From an uncultured cyanobacterium (lineage in GTDB: Bacteria > Cyanobacteriota > Cyanobacteriia > PCC-6307 > Cyanobiaceae), in the NCBI GenBank assembly GCA_903928835.1, contig CAIYSK010000071.1:1-10807 (forward strand): a stretch of DNA of 10,807 bases. The letters are read 5' to 3'. A model generated the notes under the pieces. The model had not been told where the DNA came from. It made no database searches and was given only the letters and a program-made list of their open reading frames with translations. Positions 1 through 8,888 of the stretch are shown in pieces (the first letter of the stretch is position 1; each line of letters begins with the position of its first letter). The position numbers were made by a program, and so were the translations under genes.

Positions 1-261
1 GACCAACGGGACAGCGATTCCCTGCCCGATTACGCCCTGCTCGATCCGATTCTCAAAGCCCTGATCGAAGAGCTGCGCAGCCCTGAGGAGATCGTGAGTC
101 AGGGCCTCGCCGATGGCAGGCCCGTGGATGCCGAGCACGCCGAACGGATCATGCAGCTGGTGCGGCGGGCCGAATTCAAGCGGCGCCAGGCCGCCCCCCT
201 GCTCAAAGTGAGCGGCCGCGCCTTTGGCACCGGCTGGCGCATGCCGATTGCGGCGCTGTAG
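1..261 (+). CDS. nadE: Glutamine-dependent NAD+ synthetase, C-terminal end (5' truncated by window)
   Basis: Only the last 86 codons are visible; the gene enters from the left edge in frame 1 and stops at TAG 259-261. The family makes NAD+ from nicotinic acid adenine dinucleotide, ATP and glutamine (or ammonia) in the cytoplasm, the last step of NAD synthesis. Seen in the sequence: a helix-rich stretch with LLDPILKALIEE, then RAEFKRRQAAPLLKVSGRAF close to the end. This matches the usual NAD synthetase C-terminus, in which a KRRQ-P-x-x-K/RV-x-x-RAFG segment precedes a short tail ending in R-x-PI. The amidase and ATP-binding domains lie outside the window, so glutamine dependence is inferred from cyanobacterial relatives. 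It converges on the DUF3326 gene with only 9 bp between stop codons and no room for a separate terminator. Confidence 0.85.
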   Translation, partial: DQRDSDSLPDYALLDPILKALIEELRSPEEIVSQGLADGRPVDAEHAERIMQLVRRAEFKRRQAAPLLKVSGRAFGTGWRMPIAAL

Positions 262-270
262 GCCAGCCGC

Positions 271-1347
271 TCAGGCCATCCCAGAAGCTAGGGGCCGCCG
301 CAAGGCAGCCGGGCTAAGGCCTTCCCGCAACGCCAGAACCAACCCCGCCGCTTCGGCATAACTGCTAGTGGCAAGGGCCTCCAGCCCAAGGGCGGCCGCC
401 GTGACATCCAGCAGGCAGGGATTGGCCACCGTGATCAAGGGCACCCCAAGCTCGGCGCAAGCCAGCACGGCCTCCCCACCCAGGGCCCCAGCAGGGGCCA
501 CCACCGCCCCCAACTGCTCGCGGGCCAGGAGCTGGGGATCGGCCAACACCGCTGGTGAAGCGGCTTCCAAGGGCACCAGCTGGGGTGCCCTGCTGAGGCC
601 CACCAGCACACAGGGCAAAAAGGTGTAACCCAGCTCCTCGCCTGCCGCCCTGGGATCCAGGGCGGGGTCGAGGGGCAAGGGGCTCAGGGCGGGGGCATGG
701 GCGCAGGGAATGCCGAGATGGCTGCTGAGGAGATGGCTGATCACCGCCTCGGCGCCGGCCAAACCATCCACCCCCGAGCCCTGGCGATAGGCCGCCAGGG
801 CTTCACTCTCAGGATCTTCCGGGAAACGGGCCACCACGGCGATGGCCGTTGCTCCCTGGGCCAGCAATTGCTCACCAGCGCGCAACAGGGCATCGGGGCG
901 CTCCAGCTGGCCCCAACTGGCCCCACTAGCCCCCTGGCTCAAGCGCACCCCCAGGGGTGTGTCGGTGGTGATCACCGGACCAATCTCCAGGCCCAACGTG
1001 GCCCGACAACCATCGACCACCTGCAGGTGGCGCTGCCGCAGCACGGGCTCCATGCCCCCATCCAGCAACAATCCCAGCCGCTGCCGCCTGACGGGCCTGA
1101 GGCCCAAGGCACCGGTAGCAAAGCGATTCATGGCAGAACCCTCCACGTAGTGGATGCGGGGATCGCTCCAGTACAGGGCGGCACCGTTCATCACATTGGG
1201 GTGGGTGATCAGGCAACCACTGGCCGCCGCCAGCAGCCGCGCCGCCGGCAGGGCATCCCCGGCATAGCCGCCCTGGTCACAGCCAATGCCGGTGGGGATC
1301 ACCAACAACGTGGGCATGGGGGGCGCCATAGAAGCTGCGGGGCTCAT
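271..1347 (-). CDS. DUF3326 domain protein, function unknown
   Basis: A 358-residue protein matching, from memory, the DUF3326 family, which is found in cyanobacteria and in plants and has no established function. Visible family features are the N-terminal VIPTGIGCDQGGYAGDALP at about residues 17-34, the THPNVMNGA segment at 48-56, YVEG at 67-70, LLLDGG at 93-98, a central VVARFP at 171-176, and a late glycine-rich stretch followed by LITVANP at 304-310. No signal peptide or membrane segment is evident, so it is probably soluble. The ATG at 1347-1345 overlaps the stop of the upstream 60-aa gene as ATGA, which suggests translational coupling. ATG codons at 1329 and 1317 are possible alternatives, since the conserved core begins only near residue 13. 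It is last in a minus-strand group with a ferredoxin and an oxygenase. The family call is fairly sure; the function is not known. Confidence 0.85.
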   Translation of the reverse strand: MSPAASMAPPMPTLLVIPTGIGCDQGGYAGDALPAARLLAAASGCLITHPNVMNGAALYWSDPRIHYVEGSAMNRFATGALGLRPVRRQRLGLLLDGGMEPVLRQRHLQVVDGCRATLGLEIGPVITTDTPLGVRLSQGASGASWGQLERPDALLRAGEQLLAQGATAIAVVARFPEDPESEALAAYRQGSGVDGLAGAEAVISHLLSSHLGIPCAHAPALSPLPLDPALDPRAAGEELGYTFLPCVLVGLSRAPQLVPLEAASPAVLADPQLLAREQLGAVVAPAGALGGEAVLACAELGVPLITVANPCLLDVTAAALGLEALATSSYAEAAGLVLALREGLSPAALRRPLASGMA

Positions 1348-1526
1348 AAGGCCTCGTCGATCACGACAACGGCCTCAATCACCAGCACGGGGCCCTCGGG
1401 GCTGGGCTCCACCGCCGTAATCGCCCATCGCAGGGGCCGGCCATGGGATGTCAAAGCCTGTCGCACCTGGTCAAGCAGCGGCCCGCCCTGGCGCAGCAGC
1501 CGCAGCTCCAGGGGCTCCAGCCTCAC
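1344..1526 (-). CDS. Small 60-residue protein, unknown, between ferredoxin and DUF3326 genes
   Basis: I do not recognise this protein. It starts at GTG 1526-1524 inside a GTGA overlap with the ferredoxin stop, and ends with TGA inside an ATGA overlap with the DUF3326 start. These two four-base overlaps are the main reason to believe it is real. The product begins MRLEPLELRLLRQGGPLL, has a basic, probably helical first half, and ends in a hydrophobic-acidic strand-like segment (VLVIEAVVVIDEAL). It has no cysteines, no signal peptide and no convincing transmembrane helix. The sequence could form a small alpha/beta fold, perhaps binding one of its neighbours, but that is inference only. Because it is sandwiched between an electron carrier and an uncharacterised protein, it probably acts with them. 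Confidence 0.65.
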   Translation of the reverse strand: MRLEPLELRLLRQGGPLLDQVRQALTSHGRPLRWAITAVEPSPEGPVLVIEAVVVIDEAL

Positions 1527-1852
1527 TTTTGGTACTGGCCGAACTGGGCTTCATAGAGGGCATCCTCCTGGCCAGCCCTGAGCTTCAAATCGCTGCGGGG
1601 GAAGGAGACACACAACAGGGCATAGCCCTGCTGCTGCAGTTCAGCCTTCACGCCCATGGCATCGGGTTGGTGCACCGTGCCCTCCATAACCACAGCGGCG
1701 CAGGTTGTGCAGACGCCTGAGCAGCAGGAGCTGGGCAACGGCACCCCGGCCGCTTCAGCTGCCGCCAAAACGGTTTGCCCACTGCTGCACTGGAAGGTGT
1801 GACTGCTGCCGTCGATGTCGCAGACAACAGTGAAAACTTGGGAGTCGGTCAC
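1523..1852 (-). CDS. [2Fe-2S] ferredoxin, plant type, possibly FdC2-like
   Basis: A 109-residue plant-type ferredoxin, a soluble one-electron carrier. The cluster ligands are clear: Cys43, Cys48 and Cys51 (spacing C-x4-C-x2-C within PSSCCSGVCTTC) and Cys81 after 29 residues (ALLCVSFPRSD). An additional Cys44 sits directly next to the first ligand. The body has the usual beta-grasp layout: two N-terminal strands, the GQTVLAAAEAAGVPLPSSC helix and loop, then the C-terminal half. The tail after Cys81 is about 28 residues, longer than in photosynthetic PetF, and contains EDALYEAQFGQY. This recalls the conserved tail of FdC2-type ferredoxins of cyanobacteria and plants, a comparison made from memory. 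The start codon is GTG 1852-1850 with no clear Shine-Dalgarno sequence. The gene lies 48 bp after the oxygenase and overlaps the 60-aa gene. Its redox partner cannot be read from the sequence. Confidence 0.88.
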   Translation of the reverse strand: MTDSQVFTVVCDIDGSSHTFQCSSGQTVLAAAEAAGVPLPSSCCSGVCTTCAAVVMEGTVHQPDAMGVKAELQQQGYALLCVSFPRSDLKLRAGQEDALYEAQFGQYQK

Positions 1853-1900
1853 AGGGGAAGGGCAGCAGCGGGCCGTGCCAGCCCATTCTCCCAGGCAGCC

Positions 1901-2632
1901 CTAAACCTCTTGCCACTGGCTGGGATGGGGGGCCAGGTATTCAGGCGGCGTCTCGCCCTCCCCAACCGCTGGGGCTGAAAGGGCCAGATCCAGGCTGATC
2001 GAATAGCGGGTGTCATCGGGGTCCCCGTTGGGCAAGACCGCATGGTCGAGATTTGAAGGGAACAAAACCAGCAATCCGGCCTGGGGTGCCAGATCAATCC
2101 AGGGGGCATTCCAGGGTCCTTGCGCCCCAGCTAGGGGACCCCCATGGCCCACGGCCAAACCGGGCACCAATTCGTTCACCTGCCGCTGGGGATAAAGGCG
2201 CAAACAGCCTTGGCGGCCACTGCCATCGCCATTGAGGTAATAGACCGCACTCACATGGGCATTGGGGTGATGGTGCCGGCCAACCACCTGATCCAGTTCG
2301 CTGACCACCGGCCAACAGCGCTGCAGATGCAGGGAGACCTGGTTCAAATCAAAGCCCAATTCCTGCAAGTAGCTGCGGGCATGCCCCAGCAGTGAGGCGA
2401 TCAAAGGCGCAAAGGCCGGGTGGCGATGGAGCTGCCACGCGCCATTGAGATCCCCGGTCCAGGCACAACCCGGATCCGGATTGGAGCTGGCCCCACCCCG
2501 AAGCTCGTTAATCGCCTGCAACTGGAACGCCGTGTCCAAGGGATCCGGGGCCAACTGCACCCGCCCGAGGGCCACGGGAAACAGGGGCTCTAGCGCCAGT
2601 TGCCCCAAGGCCAAAGCTCCCATGGTTGTCAT
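1901..2632 (-). CDS. Putative 2-oxoglutarate/Fe(II)-dependent oxygenase
   Basis: A 243-residue soluble protein that looks like the putative 2OG-Fe(II) oxygenase family resembling TIGR02466. Such enzymes normally use non-heme iron, oxygen and 2-oxoglutarate to hydroxylate a substrate; no substrate is known here. The N-terminal half carries an alpha-helical region with GDLNGAWQLHRHPAF near residues 60-74. The catalytic half has the histidine-rich motif RHHHPNAHVSAVYYLNG (about 119-135), the strand GLLVLFPSNLDHAVLPNG (186-203) with the likely distal iron ligand His197, and Arg209 in DDTRYSISLDL as the probable 2-oxoglutarate anchor. Which of His120/121/122 is the first ligand cannot be settled by eye. 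The start at ATG 2632-2630 (MTTMG) has a second ATG three codons later; neither has a good ribosome-binding site. It is the first gene of the minus-strand group with the ferredoxin, which might supply electrons to keep the iron reduced (inference). Confidence 0.75.
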   Translation of the reverse strand: MTTMGALALGQLALEPLFPVALGRVQLAPDPLDTAFQLQAINELRGGASSNPDPGCAWTGDLNGAWQLHRHPAFAPLIASLLGHARSYLQELGFDLNQVSLHLQRCWPVVSELDQVVGRHHHPNAHVSAVYYLNGDGSGRQGCLRLYPQRQVNELVPGLAVGHGGPLAGAQGPWNAPWIDLAPQAGLLVLFPSNLDHAVLPNGDPDDTRYSISLDLALSAPAVGEGETPPEYLAPHPSQWQEV

Positions 2633-2699
2633 GCCGACCGCCGTAATGCCCTACTGGGCCCATCTTCCTGCTCGGGTGGGCCGTTCATTTCCTAGCCAC

Positions 2700-2769
2700 A
2701 AAAAACCCAGCAAACCAAAGGTCGTGTTGCCCGCAAAGCGGGCGTAACGGCCGAAGCGTGCTGGGTTTT
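2700..2769 (-). terminator. Rho-independent terminator candidate at the end of the ATP synthase operon
   Basis: Two perfect 11-base arms (AAAACCCAGCA at 2769-2759 and TGCTGGGTTTT at 2712-2702, read on the minus strand) enclose a second hairpin, GCCCGC-TTT-GCGGGC at 2743-2729. The minus-strand transcript ends in six U (2705-2700). It lies about 70 bp beyond the gamma stop codon, where the operon should end. The loop between the outer arms is long (46 bases), so the structure is a nested double hairpin and not a classic short terminator. The arms are A-rich on the other strand, but no plus-strand gene ends here. Confidence 0.6.
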
Positions 2770-2778
2770 GGGGTTGGG

Positions 2779-2817
2779 GATCGGGGTCTGCAACCCGATC
2801 GTGACGAAACCGATCGG
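2779..2817. repeat. Overlapping inverted repeats just after the gamma gene
   Basis: Two alternative hairpins share the same bases. GATCGGG (2779-2785) pairs with CCCGATC (2794-2800) around an 8-base loop. Alternatively CCGATCG (2795-2801) pairs with CGATCGG (2811-2817). Neither is followed by a T-run on the minus strand, so termination is unlikely. They may protect the 3' end of the atp transcript, or be chance in GC-rich DNA. Confidence 0.35.
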
Positions 2818-2840
2818 CTGTACTGAACCAGTCGAATCAA

Positions 2841-3794
2841 CTAGACCATCGCGGCTGCGCCGCCCACCACTTCCAGGATCTCCTGGGTAATGGCAGCTTG
2901 GCGAGCCTTGTTGTAATCGAGGGTGAGGGTCTTGGCGAGAGCCTTAGCGTTGTCGCTGGCATTGTTCATGGCCGTCATGCGACTGGCCAATTCCGAGGCA
3001 GCCGCCTCCTGCAGCGACCGCAGCAACTGGTTTTCCAGGTACAACGGCAGCAGGGCATTGAGCAATTGATCCGGGCTCTGATCAAAGACGACATCGGAAG
3101 GCAGTTTGGCCACCGTATTGGCCGTACTTCCCACTTCCACGCCGAGCTCACCCTTGCGGGTTGTGAGGCGGAAGATCTCATCATCGGGAAGCGCAATCCC
3201 TTGGGGATCCAGGGGAAGCAGGGTTTGGGACACGGGCTTGGAGCTCACCAAGTTGATGAACTTGGTGAAGATGATTTCCACCCGATCGGTAGAGCCAGAG
3301 AGGAAATCGGCCAGCACATCGCTGGCGATGCCCATGGCTTCCTTGGCATTGGGCACCTGCTCCAGGCCGGTAAACGTGGCCCGAATGGTGTAGAGCTTGG
3401 CGCGGTTCTGGAAGTAAGTAATCGCCTTACGCCCAATCAGCACCAAATTGACGGTGTAACCCTGGGCCTTGAGCTCGGCGTAGCGGAGTTCGGTGCGCTT
3501 GATGATGTTCGCGTTGTAGCCACCGCAGAGGCCCCGATCGCCGGTCACGGCCAACAGGGTGATGGTGGAGACGTCCCGTTGCTCCAACAGGGGAGCATCA
3601 GCATCTTCAAACCGCATGCGCGACTGGAGATTCTCCAGGATGCGGGCCAAACGGTCGGCGAAGGGACGACTGCGCAGCACCTGCTCCTGGGCGCGGCGCA
3701 CCTTGGCGGCCGCCACCAGGCGCATGGCCTCGGTGATCTTGCGGGTGTTCTTGACCGAACTAATTCGGTCGCGGATGTCCTTGAGGTTTGCCAT
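2841..3794 (-). CDS. atpG: ATP synthase F1 subunit gamma
   Basis: The central rotor shaft of F1, turning inside the alpha3beta3 hexamer and resting on the c ring at the thylakoid/cytoplasm interface (called atpC in classical cyanobacterial naming). The protein is 317 residues, the usual cyanobacterial length. The N-terminal coiled-coil helix is clear ([20 protein letters not shown], then [16 protein letters not shown]), the [10 protein letters not shown] loop is at 85-94, and the C-terminal helix ends near 306 ([13 protein letters not shown] at 271-283). The photosynthetic-type insertion absent from most bacteria is seen at about 198-230 (region with [17 protein letters not shown]). It lacks the two cysteines that form the redox switch in chloroplast gamma, as expected for cyanobacteria. 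A purine-rich ribosome-binding site overlaps the alpha stop codon. The gap to alpha is 15 bp, so the two are co-transcribed. It is the last atp gene here; beta and epsilon are absent. Confidence 0.98.
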   Translation of the reverse strand: MANLKDIRDRISSVKNTRKITEAMRLVAAAKVRRAQEQVLRSRPFADRLARILENLQSRMRFEDADAPLLEQRDVSTITLLAVTGDRGLCGGYNANIIKRTELRYAELKAQGYTVNLVLIGRKAITYFQNRAKLYTIRATFTGLEQVPNAKEAMGIASDVLADFLSGSTDRVEIIFTKFINLVSSKPVSQTLLPLDPQGIALPDDEIFRLTTRKGELGVEVGSTANTVAKLPSDVVFDQSPDQLLNALLPLYLENQLLRSLQEAAASELASRMTAMNNASDNAKALAKTLTLDYNKARQAAITQEILEVVGGAAAMV

Positions 3795-3802
3795 TGGTTG
3801 TG

Positions 3803-3809
3803 CCCTTCC

Positions 3810-3810
<1 letters not shown>
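3803..3810 (-). promoter_or_regulatory. Ribosome-binding site of the gamma gene
   Basis: AGGAAGGG on the minus strand ends 8 bases before the gamma ATG at 3794. It begins on the last base of the alpha TGA stop (3812-3810), so ribosomes finishing alpha are well placed to restart. It is one of the few clear Shine-Dalgarno sequences in this operon. Confidence 0.65.
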
Positions 3811-5976
<2,166 letters not shown>

Positions 5977-5977
<1 letters not shown>

Positions 5978-6516
5978 CAGGCGTTCTCCAGGGTGTTGAT
6001 GGACTGATCAATCAGTCGGGCCTGGGCTGCTGCATCCAGCTTTCCAGGCAAGGTAGCCAAAGCCTTTTCAATGGCACGATTGGCGGCTTCGCGGCGCAGC
6101 TGGTCAGTGACCCGGGCGGCTTCGGCACTCAGATCGGACATGGCGCCTTGCTTGAGGCGGGCCATCTCCTCGATGGTGCGCTTCTCGCTCTCGAGCCTCA
6201 AGGCCTCAGCGCGGGCTTGGCCATCGACGCGGATTTGCTCAGCCTTTTGCTGGGCAGCCGCAAGATCAGCTTGGGCCTGGGCCAACGCGGCGGTGGACTG
6301 GACCAGGCGGTCTTCGGCATCCTTGAGATCCGCGAGGATCGCGCCACGGCGACGTTCGAGGATGCCGCCAAGGAAGCCTGGCAAAAACTTCCAGAGACCG
6401 AAGATGACGATCGCCAGGTTGATGATGTTGGTCTCAAACAGATTGAGATTGAGACCAAAGGATCCATGGGCCGCCAAAAGATGGCTCACAGGAAGAGCTG
6501 GAAACACGATGCTCAT
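5977..6516 (-). CDS. atpF: ATP synthase F0 subunit b
   Basis: One of two different b-type subunits forming the peripheral stalk that holds F1 still against rotation. At 179 residues it has a short hydrophobic leader, one transmembrane helix at about 27-49 ([20 protein letters not shown]), the basic stop LERRR at 53-57, and a long alanine/glutamate-rich coiled coil to the end. The FETNIIN segment before the helix is characteristic of cyanobacterial and chloroplast b. The start ATG 6516-6514 overlaps the b' stop as ATGA and has no clear Shine-Dalgarno sequence, so translation is probably coupled to b'. The stop overlaps the delta start. The short N-terminal part ([18 protein letters not shown]) is variable in the family and may be partly cleaved. 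Confidence 0.97.
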
Positions 6517-6983
6517 GACGTTGCCAACAGACGGGACACGATGAGCTCACCGAGCTGGTCGGCGGAGGCGTTCATCTTGGTCACGGCTTGATCGCGTTCA
6601 GCGTCAATCTCGCGACGGGCTTGCTCCCTTGAAGCATTGGCATCGGCCGTAGCCATCGCCATCGCCTCACGATAGAGACGCTCCATCTCCTGCTCGGCCT
6701 CTTGGATCAACTTTTGGGACTGCTGACGCGCGTCCTTGAGCTGTTCTTTGAGGTCGGATTCCAGCCGCTCTGCCTGGGCCAGCTTTTGCTTGGCATCGGC
6801 ACGACTGGTGGTGATGAAGCTCTCGCGTTCCTCCACAACCCGGCCGACCGGGCGGAAAAACAGCGAATTCAGAATGAAGGTGAGGAGAACCACCTGAACT
6901 GCCATCAAGGGCAGGGTGGCATCGAGGTCAAAAAGACCTCCCTCCTGAGCACCTGCTTCGGCAAGCAGAAGCCAGCTGGTCAT
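6513..6983 (-). CDS. atpF2: ATP synthase F0 subunit b'
   Basis: The second b-type subunit, found in photosynthetic bacteria and in chloroplasts as subunit II (called atpG in classical cyanobacterial naming). It dimerises with b to make a heterodimeric stalk. The product from ATG 6983-6981 is 156 residues: a short leader [20 protein letters not shown], one membrane helix at about 24-43 ([20 protein letters not shown]), [10 protein letters not shown] at 44-53, and a coiled coil. The frame stays open upstream to 7070, adding 29 residues of proline/arginine-rich sequence. I rejected this because the family starts near [11 protein letters not shown] and the extra codons run through the hairpin in the c-b' gap. 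No Shine-Dalgarno sequence is visible. The stop overlaps the b start. Confidence 0.95.
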   Translation of the reverse strand: MTSWLLLAEAGAQEGGLFDLDATLPLMAVQVVLLTFILNSLFFRPVGRVVEERESFITTSRADAKQKLAQAERLESDLKEQLKDARQQSQKLIQEAEQEMERLYREAMAMATADANASREQARREIDAERDQAVTKMNASADQLGELIVSRLLATS

Positions 6984-7033
6984 TGGGGCGAGGGCGCTGG
7001 AACGGTCGGGCGGGGAAGCGGCAAGTGGGGCTC

Positions 7034-7065
7034 TGGAGGGCAGGGGCTCAAGCCCCCACCGTCCA
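7034..7065. repeat. Hairpin in the c-b' gap
   Basis: GGGGC (7043-7047) pairs with GCCCC (7052-7056) around TCAA. The pairing can continue with interruptions to TGGA (7034-7037) and TCCA (7062-7065). It lies 16 bp beyond the c stop codon on the minus strand, without a downstream T-run. It is a plausible 3' stabiliser of the c message or a partial attenuator. Confidence 0.5.
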
Positions 7066-7081
7066 GCCACTCACGTTGCGA

Positions 7082-7489
<408 letters not shown>

Positions 7490-8209
7490 CTAGTGGTGCT
7501 CTTCGTGCACCGCCTCACCGATGTAGTAAGCGGCCAGGGTGGCGAAGATCAGAGCCTGAATGGCACTGGTGAACAGGCCAAGGAACATGGCCGGCAGGGG
7601 CACGATCAGGGGCACCAAGAACGCCAAAACAGCCACAACTAGCTCATCGGCAAGGATGTTGCCAAAGAGACGGAAGGACAGGGACAGGGGCTTGGTGAAG
7701 TCCTCGACGATCTTGAACGGGAGCATGATCGGCGTGGGCTCCACGTAGTACTCGAAGTACCGCAGACCTTTGCGGCTCAAACCCGCATAGAAATAGGCCA
7801 AAGACACCAACAGAGCCAAAGCAATGGTGGTGTTGATATCGGCCGTGGGAGCACCGAGTTCGCCACTGGGAAGGTGAATCAACTTCCAAGGCACCAGGGC
7901 TCCGCCCCAGTTGCTGACAAAGATGAACAGGAACAGGGTGCCAATGAAGGGCAACCAATCGCGATAGGCCTTCTCACCGATCTGCTCCCGGGCCAAATCA
8001 CGGATGTAGTCCCAAAGGAACTCCAGGAGATTTTGAACACCACGAGGGTCCCGCTCCAATTTGCGGGTGCCAACCACCACCAGGGCCAACAGGGCACCAA
8101 TCACCACCCAGGAGCTCAGGAAAACCTGACCGTGGATTTTGTAGTTGCCAAGTTGCCAATAGAGGTGTTGACCAACCTCCAGTTCGGCAAAGGGAAGGAT
8201 GAAAGGCAT
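7490..8209 (-). CDS. atpB: ATP synthase F0 subunit a
   Basis: The membrane stator that supplies the two proton half-channels beside the c ring (called atpI in classical cyanobacterial naming). From ATG 8209-8207 the product is 239 residues, close to the usual cyanobacterial length. It has several membrane helices and the essential arginine, Arg180 in [16 protein letters not shown]. Other family segments are [20 protein letters not shown] (86-105) and [12 protein letters not shown] (117-128). The frame also opens eight codons earlier at TTG 8233. I preferred the ATG because [13 protein letters not shown] matches related starts better, although neither site has a Shine-Dalgarno sequence. The C-terminus ends in a histidine/glutamate-rich tail (AVHEEHH). 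It lies 71 bp after atp1, and a structured 159-bp gap separates it from c. Confidence 0.97.
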   Translation of the reverse strand: MPFILPFAELEVGQHLYWQLGNYKIHGQVFLSSWVVIGALLALVVVGTRKLERDPRGVQNLLEFLWDYIRDLAREQIGEKAYRDWLPFIGTLFLFIFVSNWGGALVPWKLIHLPSGELGAPTADINTTIALALLVSLAYFYAGLSRKGLRYFEYYVEPTPIMLPFKIVEDFTKPLSLSFRLFGNILADELVVAVLAFLVPLIVPLPAMFLGLFTSAIQALIFATLAAYYIGEAVHEEHH

Positions 8210-8280
8210 TGGAGCCAGCAAGGGGGAGCTCAAGGTCGCAAGGGCGACGGAACGGGAAGGGAATCAACGACGGCGAACCG

Positions 8281-8652
8281 TCAAGGACGACTGGGTGATG
8301 AACCGCCAATGACAGTTGATCGATCGAGTAGAGCCTGAAGGATCACAGCAGGCTTGTAGATCAAGAAGCCCAAAAGGGCCGGCAGGATCGACAGCTGGGG
8401 AACCTTAGAAGCCACCAAAACCAGCACAGCCGGTACCAACAACTGGGCCTTACTGATCCGCCGGGAGTTTTCTCCGAGGCGGGACACACTCCGGCTGAGA
8501 AGCCAGAGATAGAGAAGGCCAGCTGTCGCACCCACCAGCACGCTGAAAGCAGTGGCGAGGTTGACAACGACTGCGGTGATCGCCACGGCCCCTACTGAAA
8601 GCAGCAGGGTGAACAGCAACAAGCGTCGTTTGAGCCTGAAGAAGTCGTCCAT
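8281..8652 (-). CDS. atp1: ATP synthase protein I homologue, small membrane protein
   Basis: The first gene of the operon, encoding a four-helix membrane protein of the AtpI/Atp1 type. In bacteria such proteins have been linked to c-ring assembly or stability, or to magnesium uptake; they are not part of the finished enzyme. From ATG 8652-8650 the product is 123 residues: MDDFFRLKRR, then hydrophobic helices at about 11-30, 33-52, 69-82 and 87-106, with SRSVSRLGENSRRISKAQ as the basic loop between helices 2 and 3. PALLGFLIYKPA is characteristic of cyanobacterial Atp1. The frame is open to a GTG at 8847, which would add 65 acidic, alanine/proline-rich residues. I rejected it because relatives start at M-D-(D/E)-(F/Y) and the GTG lies inside the putative promoter. 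No Shine-Dalgarno sequence is visible. Confidence 0.85.
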   Translation of the reverse strand: MDDFFRLKRRLLLFTLLLSVGAVAITAVVVNLATAFSVLVGATAGLLYLWLLSRSVSRLGENSRRISKAQLLVPAVLVLVASKVPQLSILPALLGFLIYKPAVILQALLDRSTVIGGSSPSRP

Positions 8653-8761
8653 GCCATTGCTGGGATCAGCCGGAGCTGAATCGGCAACCGCGCAGTCGAC
8701 CTGCGTTGGGGCCAGGTCGTTGTTGGCCTGGTCCCTGAGCTCGTCTTCCCCGGAGGGATCG

Positions 8762-8781
8762 GATGCCGATAGGCCGGCATC
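8762..8781. repeat. Stem-loop in the ATP synthase operon leader
   Basis: GATGCCG (8762-8768) pairs perfectly with CGGCATC (8775-8781) around a 6-base loop. It falls about 110 bases before the atp1 start and would sit in the 5' untranslated RNA if the promoter call is right. Confidence 0.5.
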
Positions 8782-8837
8782 AGGCGAGCAAGGGACGGAA
8801 ACCGACAAACGAATCTGAGCCCTGAAAAGGCGCGCGG

Positions 8838-8864
8838 AATCTATCACGTGCCTGACAGGTTCAA
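8838..8864 (-). promoter_or_regulatory. Candidate sigma-70-type promoter of the ATP synthase operon
   Basis: Minus-strand TTGAAC (8864-8859) and TAGATT (8843-8838) resemble -35 and -10 boxes, with a 15-base spacer that is shorter than ideal. It is the best match seen in the gap upstream of atp1. The GTG at 8847 that opens the longer atp1 frame lies between the boxes and abuts the -10. Confidence 0.4.
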
Positions 8865-8871
8865 GGCCGAG

Positions 8872-8888
8872 AAAGGGATCTCCCCTTT
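8872..8888 (-). terminator. Weak hairpin at the end of the methyltransferase gene
   Basis: AAAGGG (8888-8883), starting within the TAA stop, pairs with CCCTTT (8877-8872) around GAGAT. It is A/G-rich with no following T-run, so at best it is a weak terminator. Some read-through from the methyltransferase into the atp operon is possible. Confidence 0.3.

Larger units (their letters stand above)
8653..8886 (-). promoter_or_regulatory. Promoter and leader region of the ATP synthase operon
   Basis: The 234-bp gap between the methyltransferase and atp1, both on the minus strand. It holds the candidate promoter at 8838-8864, a stem-loop at 8762-8781, and a shorter one with CCAGG (8712-8716) and CCTGG (8727-8731). 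If transcription begins near 8831, the leader is about 180 bases. No transcription-factor site was recognised. The region is also an open continuation of the atp1 frame, so a longer protein cannot be fully excluded. Confidence 0.55.

Noticed and set aside
697..1581. Long plus-strand open frame (294 codons) opposite the DUF3326 gene
   Set aside because: It is antisense to a conserved protein, has Gln/His/Gly-rich composition typical of mirrored GC-rich codons, and resembles no family I know.
2779..2817. Second terminator directly behind the gamma gene
   Set aside because: Hairpins can form but no T-run follows on the minus strand; the structure at 2700-2769 is a better terminator.
6984..7070. 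N-terminal extension of subunit b' by 29 residues
   Set aside because: The extra sequence is low complexity and lies over the c-b' hairpin; relatives start at the [11 protein letters not shown] position.
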